Shown: positions 17,964 to 26,040 of the stretch, in pieces
Layout: each line of letters opens with the position of its first letter
Position numbering within the stretch: position 1 is the first letter of the stretch
Source of the DNA: Methylocapsa sp. D3K7
GTDB lineage: Bacteria; Pseudomonadota; Alphaproteobacteria; Rhizobiales; Beijerinckiaceae
DNA length: 64,000 nucleotides
Direction of reading: 5' to 3'
NCBI RefSeq assembly: GCF_029855125.1
Contig: NZ_CP123229.1
Span: 3,144,501 to 3,208,500, forward strand
Made by a program: the position numbers and the translations under genes
The notes under the pieces: model-generated
Database searches by the model: none
What the model was told of the DNA's origin: nothing
What the model saw: only the letters and a program-made list of their open reading frames with translations

Positions 17964-18314
17964 TTACTTGTCTGGCGTTACTTTCTTCAGGACCGCAGCC
18001 CCCAGTTCCTTCGCATGGGCCTCGATGGCGGCGAGCTGTTTCTTCACAAATTCGGTCTGATGCGCAAGCATCTCCTGAGGATCCTTCGACTGAATAAGCT
18101 TCTGGGCGTGGTCGAACGCCGCTTTCACATTCGCTTCGGTGAAGCTGAGCGCTTTTACACTGGCCTCCTTGGCGCTGGATTGCAGGGCGTTCGCAGTGCC
18201 TTCCACCTGTGCGGTCGCTTTGTGAGCGGCCTGGATGAATGTATCAAAGGCCTTACGGGCCTCCTCGACACTTTTGGCTGTTAAGTCACGAAATTCGTCG
18301 GGGATTTTTGTCAT
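17964..18314 (-). CDS. Phasin family protein
   Basis: A 116-residue, Ala/Lys/Glu-rich helical protein matching the phasin family. Typical segments are FRDLTAKSVEEARKAFDTF and AFDHAQKLIQSKDPQEMLAH followed by QTEFVKKQLAAIEAHAKELG. Phasins coat polyhydroxyalkanoate granules in the cytoplasm, controlling granule size and number. The ATG at 18314 has AAGGAAAGG upstream; the longer in-frame extension to 18443 has no matching domain. No polymer synthase or depolymerase gene lies nearby, so granule association is inferred from the family only. Confidence 0.88.
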   Translation of the reverse strand: MTKIPDEFRDLTAKSVEEARKAFDTFIQAAHKATAQVEGTANALQSSAKEASVKALSFTEANVKAAFDHAQKLIQSKDPQEMLAHQTEFVKKQLAAIEAHAKELGAAVLKKVTPDK

Positions 18315-18519
18315 GGTCTTTGCCTTTCCTTGGCCCGAATTCGAAGCTCGCCGGCAAACGGAAGCTGCCAGTGAACCATCTCCCTGCGGACGCTGCCTTA
18401 TTAAAGAGCAGGCGTTGCGCGGCAACGCTGCAACAATGCGCAATCCGTTGATGAAGAGTTAGCGCAGGGTCAGCCAAATGTCACGCTCGGCAGCCTAAGT
18501 CCATGAGACTATGCAGCGA

Positions 18520-19374
18520 TCACAGACGGCTCAAAAGCTCCGCCTTTTTCGTCGCAAATTCCGCTTCGGTGAGGATATTCTTCTGGCGCAGGTCTGAAAG
18601 CCGTTCGATTGTCGTTAAGATGTCGTCTGTCGCGGCCGATGCTGGGACTGGTGAGGCAGCCACGATTAGGGCTGGTGGGGGAGGCGTCGCCGGCACCGAT
18701 GAGGGCTGCGGCCGCGGGGGGGCGCTGGCAGGCGCTGGCGGTGGTTGGGGCACATCGGGGCTATTAGCAACGACTGCGGGTAAATCGGCGACGCGGACAA
18801 GCCCGAGCTGGCTGGTGAAGGTCAGCGACTGGTCGCCGCTTTGCTGCTGGGAGAAGCCGGTGATCCGATGTTCACCGGTATCATAAACGCTCACCTTGCC
18901 ATCCTGCCGGATCGCCAGGCGGCGCGAGACCGGGAAACAGGCATAATTCAGATTGTTCTGGGCGCCGGTCGAGGCTGGGCTGCCAAGCTCGGCGGGCCAC
19001 CAATTGTTCGAGGAAAGGCCAGATCCCTGAATGAAGAGGCTGACGCCCGGATAAGCTCCACCTTGGCTTTGCGTTTGAGAGGAACTTGCATTTTGCAAGG
19101 AAAATGGCGGTTGACTGCGTAAGAGCGTGGAAATCTCATTGCAGAGCGCATCAACGCGGTACTTGAGGCCCTGATTGAACATGTCGCCGACCATGATCAT
19201 GCCGCCCTGCGACCATTGACCCATGCCGCCAAGATCGGGGTGGTTGAACTGGGCCTGCGTGCCATTGCCGAGTTCAAGCGCATAGAGCAAAGCCGCCACG
19301 GCATCGCTGCCGACCCCATGGCGGCTGGCCAAGTCATCGGCTATCTTGCGGCCTTCGGCGCTGAGTTCCCGCAT
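18520..19374 (-). CDS. SHOCT-domain protein with proline-rich linker
   Basis: A 284-residue protein. The N-terminal part contains the conserved stretch LGGMGQWSQGGMIMVGDMF; a central region is Ser/Gln-rich, and a Pro/Ala-rich linker runs from about residue 205 to 245. The C-terminal 35 residues are a SHOCT (short C-terminal) domain, with IERLSDLRQKNILTEAEFA and a final KKAELLSRL. SHOCT domains are thought to mediate oligomerisation or interaction. No signal peptide is seen. Function is unknown; the modular layout is clear. Confidence 0.8.
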   Translation of the reverse strand: MRELSAEGRKIADDLASRHGVGSDAVAALLYALELGNGTQAQFNHPDLGGMGQWSQGGMIMVGDMFNQGLKYRVDALCNEISTLLRSQPPFSLQNASSSQTQSQGGAYPGVSLFIQGSGLSSNNWWPAELGSPASTGAQNNLNYACFPVSRRLAIRQDGKVSVYDTGEHRITGFSQQQSGDQSLTFTSQLGLVRVADLPAVVANSPDVPQPPPAPASAPPRPQPSSVPATPPPPALIVAASPVPASAATDDILTTIERLSDLRQKNILTEAEFATKKAELLSRL

Positions 19375-19405
19375 CGGGCTTGTCTCCGGCTCGCTTTCGT
19401 GAGGG

Positions 19406-19425
19406 CGCTTCTGACTTCAGAAGCG
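19406..19425. terminator. Hairpin between the cupin and SHOCT genes
   Basis: CGCTTCTGA (19406-19414) and TCAGAAGCG (19417-19425) are perfect complements. The hairpin lies between two minus-strand genes, downstream of the cupin gene. No T-run follows on the minus strand, so terminator function is uncertain. Confidence 0.4.
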
Positions 19426-19458
19426 TCTTAAACGGACAATGACGCCGGCCGCGCCAGG

Positions 19459-19905
19459 TCAGGTCCAGGGTGTCACGGCAGGAACTTCGCATGGGCCGCG
19501 CATTTCGACCGTGCCAAAGTCGGCGGGCCCGGCGACCTCCAAATATTCCATATCCTTCGAATAGTCGAACAGATAATGAACAATTCCCGGGCGTTGGTGA
19601 ACGCAATCGCCCGCCTCGACCAAGGTTAGCTTGTCTTCATACATGAAACGAGCCCAGCCCTTGAGCATGATGACGATGTGAAAGTCGGCGATGTGCCTAT
19701 GCCAGCCGGTGCCGGCCTCCGGCGGCTTGTTCGCCCTGACCAGCTGGGCGATGACTTTGCCGCCCGTGGCTTTGGCGATGCCGAGATCCCGGTAAATGAA
19801 GAAATCGCGGAGACCGTCGGAGACGAATTTCGTATCGCCTTCCTTGACATGGGAAAACATTGTTTCGTCTGGCTGTTCCAATTTTGCAGCTTTCATTGCC
19901 GTCAT
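19459..19905 (-). CDS. Cupin-domain protein
   Basis: A 148-residue single-domain cupin. Cupin motif 1 is GTGWHRHIADFHIVIMLKG, with two histidines placed as metal ligands, and motif 2 is GDCVHQRPGIVHYLF. Such proteins bind a divalent metal and act as dioxygenases, isomerases or small-molecule sensors; which applies here cannot be told. GAGAAGGACGAAGG precedes the ATG at 19905, and a second ATG at 19896 is also possible. It is divergent from the IsdG-like gene. Confidence 0.8.
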   Translation of the reverse strand: MTAMKAAKLEQPDETMFSHVKEGDTKFVSDGLRDFFIYRDLGIAKATGGKVIAQLVRANKPPEAGTGWHRHIADFHIVIMLKGWARFMYEDKLTLVEAGDCVHQRPGIVHYLFDYSKDMEYLEVAGPADFGTVEMRGPCEVPAVTPWT

Positions 19906-20099
19906 CCTTCGTCCTTCTCGGAATGGACTCGCCTGCCGCTGATGACGCACTATGCGGGCGGCGGCCGTCTCATCCCAAACCATTATGCGAATTTCGAGCC
20001 GCTTTGGCGGGGATCAAACTTTGCCAACAAGCGCTCTTCTACTGATATATAACACGGCTACCTGTTAGTAGGGCTGTTTCGTACCCGTGAGAGAACGCC

Positions 20100-20420
20100 A
20101 TGTTCATTGCAATGAATCGATTCAAGGTCCGCAAAGGAGAAGAAGAGGCGTTTGAGCAGCTTTGGCGTTCGCGCGACAGCAGGCTTCACGAAATGACCGG
20201 CTTTTCCGCCTTTCATCTGCTGCGTGGCGAGGCTGCCGATGAGCATACGCCTTTCATTTCACACTCCGTCTGGAACAGCCGGGAAGATTTTATCGCGTGG
20301 ACGAAATCCGGTCAGTTCCGGGATGCTCATAAAAATGCCGGAACCGGACCTTCGTTGACCATCGGGCATCCCGTCTTCGAAGGGTTCGAGGCCGTTCCGA
20401 TGACGGATACCTCCAAATAG
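20100..20420 (+). CDS. Antibiotic-biosynthesis-monooxygenase fold protein, IsdG/MhuD-like putative heme oxygenase
   Basis: A 106-residue ferredoxin-like-fold protein. It keeps the three residues that define IsdG-type heme-degrading enzymes, in the expected places: Asn6 (MFIAMNRF), Trp67 (FIAWTKSGQF) and His77 (RDAHK). Such enzymes open heme to release iron in the cytoplasm. No heme uptake gene is nearby, so the role is inferred from the residues. GAGAG precedes the ATG. The gene stands alone between the divergent cupin gene and tRNA-Leu, with a hairpin after its stop. Confidence 0.8.
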   Translation: MFIAMNRFKVRKGEEEAFEQLWRSRDSRLHEMTGFSAFHLLRGEAADEHTPFISHSVWNSREDFIAWTKSGQFRDAHKNAGTGPSLTIGHPVFEGFEAVPMTDTSK

Positions 20421-20431
20421 AGGGATGCGGC

Positions 20432-20464
20432 GCGCCGATGAGGTTTCGCTTCACCTCATGGCGC
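20432..20464. terminator. Hairpin after the IsdG-like gene
   Basis: ATGAGGT (20438-20444) pairs with ACCTCAT (20453-20459), and the stem extends by five more pairs past one bulged G. It starts 12 bases after the stop codon. No T-run follows, so it may be a Rho-independent terminator only weakly. Confidence 0.45.
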
Positions 20465-20557
20465 CGTTCACGTATCGAGCCAATTCCGGAAGTAAGAGAC
20501 GAAGGCGGATTCTTAGCTAGCAGGTGCAATGGAATAAAATAAATTAATATAAAAATA

Positions 20558-20642
20558 TGGTGCCCAGGAGAGGACTCGAACCTCCACGGCTTTCACCACT
20601 GGTACCTGAAACCAGCGCGTCTACCAATTCCGCCACCAGGGC
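20558..20642 (-). tRNA. tRNA-Leu (anticodon CAG)
   Basis: Read on the minus strand, the gene starts GCCCTGGTGGCGGAATTGG and ends with an encoded ACCA. The 7-bp acceptor stem pairs GCCCTGG with CCTGGGC (one G-T pair). The anticodon loop TTCAGGT gives CAG within stem CTGGT/ACCAG. A long variable arm typical of tRNA-Leu and a T-arm with GGTTCGAGTCC are present. It reads CUG, the commonest leucine codon in GC-rich genomes. Confidence 0.96.
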
Positions 20643-20779
20643 ATGCGGCCCTGATTGGGGCGGCTTCCAGCTTTTGTCAATACAAAGCGCGCATTCGCCG
20701 CGCATTCCGCGATTCCCTTGCACGGAAAAGCACTCTAAAACGGCGCTGGCAGCAAGCCTTGCACCGGAGACCAGCGGCG

Positions 20780-21787
20780 ATGAGCGATGACTTTTTGGGG
20801 GCGAACCGCCTCGTGACGGTATTTGGCGGTTCGGGCTTCATTGGCCGGCATGTGGTTCGCGCCCTGGCGCGGCGGGGCTGGCGGGTGCGGGTCGCGGTGC
20901 GCCGCCCCGATCTCGCGTTTCATTTGCAGCCGCTCGGCAAAGTTGGCCAAATTCACGCCGTCCAGGCCAATTTGCGGTATCCTGACTCCGTCACCCATGC
21001 GCTGCGGGATGCCGCCGCCGCCGTCAATCTCGTCGGCATTTTGCAGCAAACTGGCGCTCAGCATTTCGATGCGATTCAGCACCTCGGCGCGCAAACAGTC
21101 GCCCAAGCGGTGAAGGACGCGGGCTTGGATCTTTTCGTCCATATGTCGGCCATCGGCGCCGATCCGGCGGGGGCTTCGCTCTATGCGCGAACCAAGGCGT
21201 TCGGTGAGGCTGCGGTGCGGCAAATTCTACCCAGTGTGGTCATCACCCGGCCCTCGGTCGTGTTTGGCCCGGAGGATCAATTCTTCAACCGTTTCGCCGC
21301 CATGGCCCGCTTGATGCCGGCGCTTCCCTTGATCGGCGGCGGAAACACCAAATTGCAGCCTGTCTTCGCCGGGGATGTTGCAACAGCCGTTGCGCTGGCG
21401 CTCGAGGGCAAGGCGAAGCCGGGGACCGTCTATGAGTTGGGCGGCCCGGAAGTCGCGACGCTGCGGCGTATCAATGAATTCGTCCTAAAAGTCACGCAGC
21501 GTCAGCGCCGGCTTGTTCCAGTGTCATTTGAACGCGCGAAACTCCTCGCGGTGGTCACCGAAGCCCTGACGAAACTGTCGCTTGGCCTCTATCCTGAAAT
21601 GTTCCGCATAACCAAGGATCAGGTCGAACTGTTGCACATCGACAATGTCGTCTCGCCGCAAGCGATCGCGGAAGGGCGCACTTTGGCGGGACTTGGCATT
21701 CAGCCCGAACCCTTCGAGACCTTCGTCCCAACCTACCTCTACCGCTACCGGAAAACCGGGCAATTCGCCAGCAGCCGTGCCGTTTAA
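20780..21787 (+). CDS. NAD(P)-binding short-chain reductase, complex I NDUFA9-like
   Basis: A 335-residue extended SDR protein. The nucleotide-binding motif is VTVFGGSGFIGRHVVRAL at the N-terminus. The atypical-SDR features HMSAIGADPAGASLYARTKAFGE and TRPSVVFGPEDQFFNRFA match the NDUFA9-like subgroup, whose mitochondrial relative is an accessory subunit of complex I. In bacteria the role is less certain and may involve quinone or NADPH binding. The ATG at 20780 is chosen over an in-frame TTG at 20759. It is convergent with the CysZ-like gene. Confidence 0.87.
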   Translation: MSDDFLGANRLVTVFGGSGFIGRHVVRALARRGWRVRVAVRRPDLAFHLQPLGKVGQIHAVQANLRYPDSVTHALRDAAAAVNLVGILQQTGAQHFDAIQHLGAQTVAQAVKDAGLDLFVHMSAIGADPAGASLYARTKAFGEAAVRQILPSVVITRPSVVFGPEDQFFNRFAAMARLMPALPLIGGGNTKLQPVFAGDVATAVALALEGKAKPGTVYELGGPEVATLRRINEFVLKVTQRQRRLVPVSFERAKLLAVVTEALTKLSLGLYPEMFRITKDQVELLHIDNVVSPQAIAEGRTLAGLGIQPEPFETFVPTYLYRYRKTGQFASSRAV

Positions 21788-21800
21788 GCGGGCAACGCGA

Positions 21801-22493
21801 CTATGCTACCTGCCGCCCGTTTCCGTCCCGCTGCAGGATCTTGTCCGTGATTCGCACGAAGAAGGCCGTGGCGAAAAGCGGCGTGAGTAAGTTGAGCAGC
21901 GGAACGGCAAGCAGTGCCGCGACAACGAGGCCGGCGCCGAACAGCCGAAGCTCATTGGCTTTGCGCAGCCGCCGGACCTCGGAGAAGGGCACATGCCGCG
22001 CCGCCGCGAGCTCGAAATAGCCGCGTCCCGACAAATAAGCATTGGCGCCAAAAAACGCCGCGGCGTTGATGCCGGGAACCAGCAAAAGCAGCAGCGCGGC
22101 GGCATTGACGGCGAGCGCCACCGCGGCAAATTTCACCGACAGCCAGAGCGCCTCATGGATCGCCATCGCACGCCCAGTCGCTTTGCCTGGCGCGAGGGTG
22201 AGTTCGACAGCCTCCGCCAGTTCGTCGAAGAAATAGCCTGCGACGATGAACGAGACCGGCGTCACCAGAAACGCGAGACCGGCGAAAAGCCCGGCGCCGC
22301 TGATCAGCGACAGAGCGGTCGCCGTCCAGGAATGCGCCCAGGACACGGGAAGCGCCCCCGCGACGAGCAATTTGTGAAGCACAGCCCATACGAGAGCCAG
22401 CAAAGCCAGGGTCAACGCCAGCGTCTTCCAAAGGACGGCCCGGAATGGCGGCGTCAGAATCTGTCTCGCCGCAGCGAGCGCGTCCTCGATCAT
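21801..22493 (-). CDS. EI24/CysZ-like membrane protein
   Basis: A 230-residue protein with four or more long hydrophobic helices, ending in a short basic tail. It fits the EI24 domain family that includes the sulfate permease CysZ; the region VPGINAAAFFGANAYLSGRGYFE is typical of bacterial members (shown here only as a landmark near residue 145). Sulfate transport is possible, but no sulfate gene is adjacent here and the family is broad. It ends 13 bases from the convergent NDUFA9-like gene. Confidence 0.75.
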   Translation of the reverse strand: MIEDALAAARQILTPPFRAVLWKTLALTLALLALVWAVLHKLLVAGALPVSWAHSWTATALSLISGAGLFAGLAFLVTPVSFIVAGYFFDELAEAVELTLAPGKATGRAMAIHEALWLSVKFAAVALAVNAAALLLLLVPGINAAAFFGANAYLSGRGYFELAAARHVPFSEVRRLRKANELRLFGAGLVVAALLAVPLLNLLTPLFATAFFVRITDKILQRDGNGRQVA

Positions 22494-22526
22494 GATTGAC
22501 CCTTTAAATGGTGCGTTGGCGGTGCG

Positions 22527-22946
22527 CTACCCCGCAGCCTGCTCAATCACATGCATATCATCGTCGGAAAGCCCAAAATGATGGCCGATTTCATGCACCA
22601 GAACATGGCTGACGATGGCGCCGAGGGTTTCCTCGTGTTCCGCCCAGTAGTCAAGGATCGGGCGCCGGTAGAGCCAGACCATGTTGGGAAATTGCCCGGT
22701 CATCGGGGTGGCCTCGGACTGGGCCCGGCCGCGGCCCCGAAACAGCCCCAAAAGTCCAAACTCGCTCTCGCAATTCAGTTCATCAAGAGTCGCATCGTCC
22801 GGAAATTCCTCGACCCGGATTACGACACCCTCGCAGAGGCGGCGGAATTCCACTGGCAGCGCCATGAAGGCCGTCTGTGCCATGCGGTCGAGGTCATCGA
22901 TCGAAGGCGCCTGCAGATTGTGCCAGTCCGGGGGTGCGATGGTCAC
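22527..22946 (-). CDS. Small zinc metallopeptidase family protein (zincin-like, PF06262 type)
   Basis: A 139-residue protein with the zinc-binding motif HEIGHHFGLSDDDMH near the C-terminus, the HExxH plus downstream aspartate pattern of this family. The middle section, LLGLFRGRGRAQSE, and MVWLYRRPILDYW are family landmarks. Substrates are unknown. The start is a GTG at 22944-22946 that overlaps the TGA of the smr gene (GTGA, 4 bases), a strong sign of translational coupling and the reason for choosing it. It is the last gene of a four-gene minus-strand operon. Confidence 0.85.
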   Translation of the reverse strand: MTIAPPDWHNLQAPSIDDLDRMAQTAFMALPVEFRRLCEGVVIRVEEFPDDATLDELNCESEFGLLGLFRGRGRAQSEATPMTGQFPNMVWLYRRPILDYWAEHEETLGAIVSHVLVHEIGHHFGLSDDDMHVIEQAAG

Positions 22947-23554
22947 GGCGCGTTCCCGCGTGATGGGCGGTCGCGGCGGCGAAGCCGGACGTAGAACGCG
23001 CCGGCGCCACCATGCGGGCGCTGGGCTTCCTCGAAGCCGACGACGATCGCATGATAGGCCGGCTCGCGCAGCCAATGCGGGACACTTTGCCGCAAAATAC
23101 CGGGCGCACCTTCCCCCAGCGCGCCGCGCTCGCCTTTGCCGGTGACCACCAGCACGAGCCGGGCGCCCTCGATCTGTGCGTGCGTCAAAAACTGACGCAA
23201 GGCGAGAAACGCTTCTTGACGGCGCATGCCGTGCAGGTCGATCGCGGCTTCCGGCGCGGCGCGGCCGCGCGCCAGCTTCTGCCGCAGTCGCCGTTCGAGC
23301 GGAGCCAAAGTGGGAGGGGACGGAGGCAGTGGCGGGGACGCTCGTCCAGTCACCGTCGCAATGGGTTTTCCCGCGGCGATTTCCGGCTTTTTGTCCAGGT
23401 TGCGGGGACGAGGCTCCGCCGCGTTCGGTGGTTGCGGCAAGCGGCTTCCCGGCCGTCGCGCGACGCCCTTGGTGACGTTGAGCCAAAGCTCGATCTCTTC
23501 CGCGCTCAGCCGCCGGAGCCGGGACTTGCCGGATGGCGGGAGGTTTTCATTCAC
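22943..23554 (-). CDS. Smr/MutS2-C domain endonuclease-like protein
   Basis: A 203-residue protein with a disordered, Pro/Arg-rich N-terminal half and a C-terminal Smr domain. The Smr motifs are IDLHGMRRQEAF, LVVTGKGERG and PHGGAGAFYVRLRRR (equivalent to the LDxH, TGxG and HGGxG patterns). Smr domains nick DNA or cleave RNA. The gene overlaps mltA by eight bases upstream and the metallopeptidase by four bases downstream, so the three are translated as a unit. Confidence 0.88.
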   Translation of the reverse strand: MNENLPPSGKSRLRRLSAEEIELWLNVTKGVARRPGSRLPQPPNAAEPRPRNLDKKPEIAAGKPIATVTGRASPPLPPSPPTLAPLERRLRQKLARGRAAPEAAIDLHGMRRQEAFLALRQFLTHAQIEGARLVLVVTGKGERGALGEGAPGILRQSVPHWLREPAYHAIVVGFEEAQRPHGGAGAFYVRLRRRDRPSRGNAP

Positions 23555-24644
23555 CGGTCCGGCCCTCCACGGCGGGCAGCAAAACAGTCACGCCGCCCGC
23601 ATGCCGAATATCGCCCGCCCGTGCTCCGGCGTCATCCCCCGAGCCAAAGAAAATATCCACGCGGGCTGGCCCCACGATTGCGGAGCCGGTGTCCTGCGCG
23701 ATCATCAGGCGCCGGAACGCAGAAATGGCGGCACTGTGCCACGGAAGATCGGCGTCGATCCAGAACGGTAACCCATAGGGCCAGATCGTGCGGTCGATGG
23801 CGATCGACCGCAAGGCGGTGAGGCCGATCGCTTGCCCGCCAGTGGGGCCAAGCTGCGGATCGGTGTCTGCGTCGAGGTCGAAGAAAACATAAGATTGATT
23901 GCGATGCATCAGCGTCAAGCCCGCCTCGCCTGGATTTTGGCCGTGCGCGCGGATCCACTGCTTGAGCGCGGCGAGTGACATATCCGCCTCCGTGATTTCG
24001 CCGCTGTCGATAAGACTCCGGCCAATCGAGGTATAGGGCAGGCCATTGCGCCCGGCATAAACGAGCCGCTTAACCCTGCCGTCCATAAGACGGATGCGCG
24101 CCGAGCCTTGCACTTGAATCAGAAATACTTCCACGAAGTCGCGCAGCCACACGACCGGGCGCGTGTGGCTGCCAATTGAGCCGGCTTCGATCTCGGCACG
24201 GCTAGGGTAGAGCTTGAGAGACTCGAGATTATCGGGGCGCGCGAGGATGGGCGCCGCAAAATCCCGGCTGCGGGTCAACGATCCCTCGACGAGAGGTTCG
24301 TAATAGCCGGTGAGGAAGCCGTTGCTGCCGGGCACCTGGCCCTTCACCGAGATGTCAAAGGGCCGGAAATGGGTCTCAAAGAACCGCCGCGCTTGCGCGG
24401 CATCGGTGACGTCTTCCCGGAGCGCCGCATGGGCGATGGCTTCGAACGCGGCGGAGGCGATTGTCCCTTTTCGCAGCGGCGCGGCTTTCGCTGCGATGGC
24501 CTCACAAGATCGCACGAAAACCTTGAACGCCGCGAGATGATCCTCCGCACTGAAACCAGGCAGATCGTCAAAAGACCGCGGCATAAGATCTAAGTCACGC
24601 CCTCCAGTTGCAAACTGCGGCGGCGCGGCGGGAACAGCGGTCAT
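23547..24644 (-). CDS. mltA: Membrane-bound lytic murein transglycosylase A
   Basis: A 365-residue peptidoglycan lytic enzyme. The MltA barrel domain is seen from PGSNGFLTGYYEPLVEGS to QVQGSARIRLMDG, and the 3D (Asp-rich) domain ends with AQDTGSAIVGPARVDIFFG, containing the catalytic aspartate of the family. It cleaves the glycan strand to 1,6-anhydromuropeptides in the periplasm. I see no clear signal peptide or lipobox after the chosen ATG at 24644; in-frame sequence continues upstream into timA but has none either, so export is unexplained. It overlaps smr by eight bases. Confidence 0.88.
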   Translation of the reverse strand: MTAVPAAPPQFATGGRDLDLMPRSFDDLPGFSAEDHLAAFKVFVRSCEAIAAKAAPLRKGTIASAAFEAIAHAALREDVTDAAQARRFFETHFRPFDISVKGQVPGSNGFLTGYYEPLVEGSLTRSRDFAAPILARPDNLESLKLYPSRAEIEAGSIGSHTRPVVWLRDFVEVFLIQVQGSARIRLMDGRVKRLVYAGRNGLPYTSIGRSLIDSGEITEADMSLAALKQWIRAHGQNPGEAGLTLMHRNQSYVFFDLDADTDPQLGPTGGQAIGLTALRSIAIDRTIWPYGLPFWIDADLPWHSAAISAFRRLMIAQDTGSAIVGPARVDIFFGSGDDAGARAGDIRHAGGVTVLLPAVEGRTGE

Positions 24645-24690
24645 CGGCAAAACCCGCGGTGCCCGCCATCTGTTCGAAGGACGGCGAGAC

Positions 24691-25422
24691 TCAAGCCGCC
24701 GATTCGGTCGCGGCGAGTTTCCAATTGGGATCGCGCGACTTCGTGTCACGAACGAACGTCCATATATCGTCCACTTGGACGACCCGGTCGGGACTTCCAT
24801 CAACGACTTTTTCTGCTTGATCGCGCGTTGCGGTGATCATTTGGCTCGTGAAATGGATCTTGATCTCGGCGGTATTGCCCTGCAGGGCTGCCTGTTCGAC
24901 GGCCACTTTGTCGATCGACACAAAAGTTGTGGTGACCTTTTCCCCGCGTTTTTCGCGCTCGTCGAGGGCGGATGCGAAACTCTCGAACACGTCCGGTGCG
25001 AGCAGATTGCGCAACACCTCCCGGTTTCCGGCGGCGAATGCGGTGACGATCATTTCATAGGCGGCTTTGGCGCCATCGGCGAAAGGCTTGATCGCAAAAG
25101 ATGGATCGGCCGCCGTAATGGCATCGAGCCCCGCCCAGGCAGGCGAGTCTGGCTCGGCATAGGGTTTCCACCGGTTGCTCTTGTCGGGTGCGGGCACCGG
25201 AGTGGGTTCGGCGGCTCCTGGCAGCGGGATCACGCGATCAACCGGATCGCGGGCGGGATCACCGGGGCGCGGTCCGAGGCTGCCCGGCGCCCGCCGCGCG
25301 AACGGATTGAACGGCGGCTTTTCGGTACCGCTGCGGGTGCCGAGGACCGAGCGCAGCTTCCACACCACGAAAGCGGCAAGGAGCGCGAAAATGATCGTCG
25401 TCATATCAAATGAATCCTGCAT
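24691..25422 (-). CDS. timA: Tim44/TimA family membrane protein
   Basis: A 243-residue protein starting MQDSFDMTTIIFALLAAF, an N-terminal membrane anchor typical of alphaproteobacterial TimA. A Pro-rich linker follows, and then the Tim44-like domain from about residue 100, with VTAFAAGNREVLRNLLAPDV and the end VDDIWTFVRDTKSRDPNW. The mitochondrial homologue tethers the import motor; the bacterial proteins sit in the inner membrane and are linked to envelope protein assembly. It heads the operon timA-mltA-smr-metallopeptidase and is divergent from fxsA, the classic arrangement, but no secB follows fxsA here. Confidence 0.9.
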   Translation of the reverse strand: MQDSFDMTTIIFALLAAFVVWKLRSVLGTRSGTEKPPFNPFARRAPGSLGPRPGDPARDPVDRVIPLPGAAEPTPVPAPDKSNRWKPYAEPDSPAWAGLDAITAADPSFAIKPFADGAKAAYEMIVTAFAAGNREVLRNLLAPDVFESFASALDEREKRGEKVTTTFVSIDKVAVEQAALQGNTAEIKIHFTSQMITATRDQAEKVVDGSPDRVVQVDDIWTFVRDTKSRDPNWKLAATESAA

Positions 25423-25530
25423 CGGGATCGCTGATGCCTCAACTGTGAGCGAGGGGGCCTTGATTGTGCTTTTATCATGTATTCTATTTGGGGAGCAAAA
25501 AGCTGAAGTCCAGTCTTTACGGTGGCCTTA

Positions 25531-26037
25531 ATGCTTCGCCTTGGAACGAACGGCACTTTCATGCGCCAGCCCCTCGTCCGTCTGCCCGTCCTCTTCCTGC
25601 TGTATTTGTCGCTGTGGCTCGCCGCCGAACTCGCGGCCTTCGCCCTCGTCGTTCATTGGATCGGCTTTTTGGGTGCCATCGTCGCTTGCATTCTCACGAG
25701 CGTTGCCGGGCTTGCCACCTTGCGGCGCGTCGGCCTTTCCGCCGCACTGCGGTTGCGCAAGGTCATGGCGGCAAAAGGCAAAGACAACAGCGTCTTGTCG
25801 CGGGAGGCTGTCCTCGATGGCACTTTGGCTGGAGCCGGGGCGGTGTTGTTGATTTTGCCAGGTTTCGTTTCGGATCTGCTTGGTTTGGCGCTGGCTGCGC
25901 CCTCGTTCCGCTTTTGGGCCGTCGACCGGCTGAAACTTACCAAACACACGGGGCGGCCGACCCCGGCAGGCCCGGCACTCATTGAACTCGCGCCGCGGGA
26001 GTGGTCGCGGCATGAGGGCCCAAGCCCGGAACGGTAA
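25531..26037 (+). CDS. fxsA: FxsA family membrane protein
   Basis: A 168-residue inner-membrane protein with four hydrophobic segments. Family landmarks are WIGFLGAIVACILTSVAGL and LDGTLAGAGAVLLILPGFVS. FxsA affects phage F exclusion of T7 in E. coli; its normal function is unknown. Start choice is uncertain: ATG at 25531 (used here), GTG at 25522 or ATG at 25561 just before the first helix. It is divergent from timA and convergent with the TetR gene, whose stop lies four bases away. Confidence 0.85.
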   Translation: MLRLGTNGTFMRQPLVRLPVLFLLYLSLWLAAELAAFALVVHWIGFLGAIVACILTSVAGLATLRRVGLSAALRLRKVMAAKGKDNSVLSREAVLDGTLAGAGAVLLILPGFVSDLLGLALAAPSFRFWAVDRLKLTKHTGRPTPAGPALIELAPREWSRHEGPSPER

Positions 26038-26040
26038 GCT

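Noticed and set aside
20557..20790. 77-residue frame starting MVPRRGLEPPRLSPLVPE
   Set aside because: It is read across the reverse complement of tRNA-Leu, a classic false ORF.
22947..23486. Upstream extension of the metallopeptidase frame
   Set aside because: It lies over smr in another frame; the GTGA overlap start at 22946 explains the gene.
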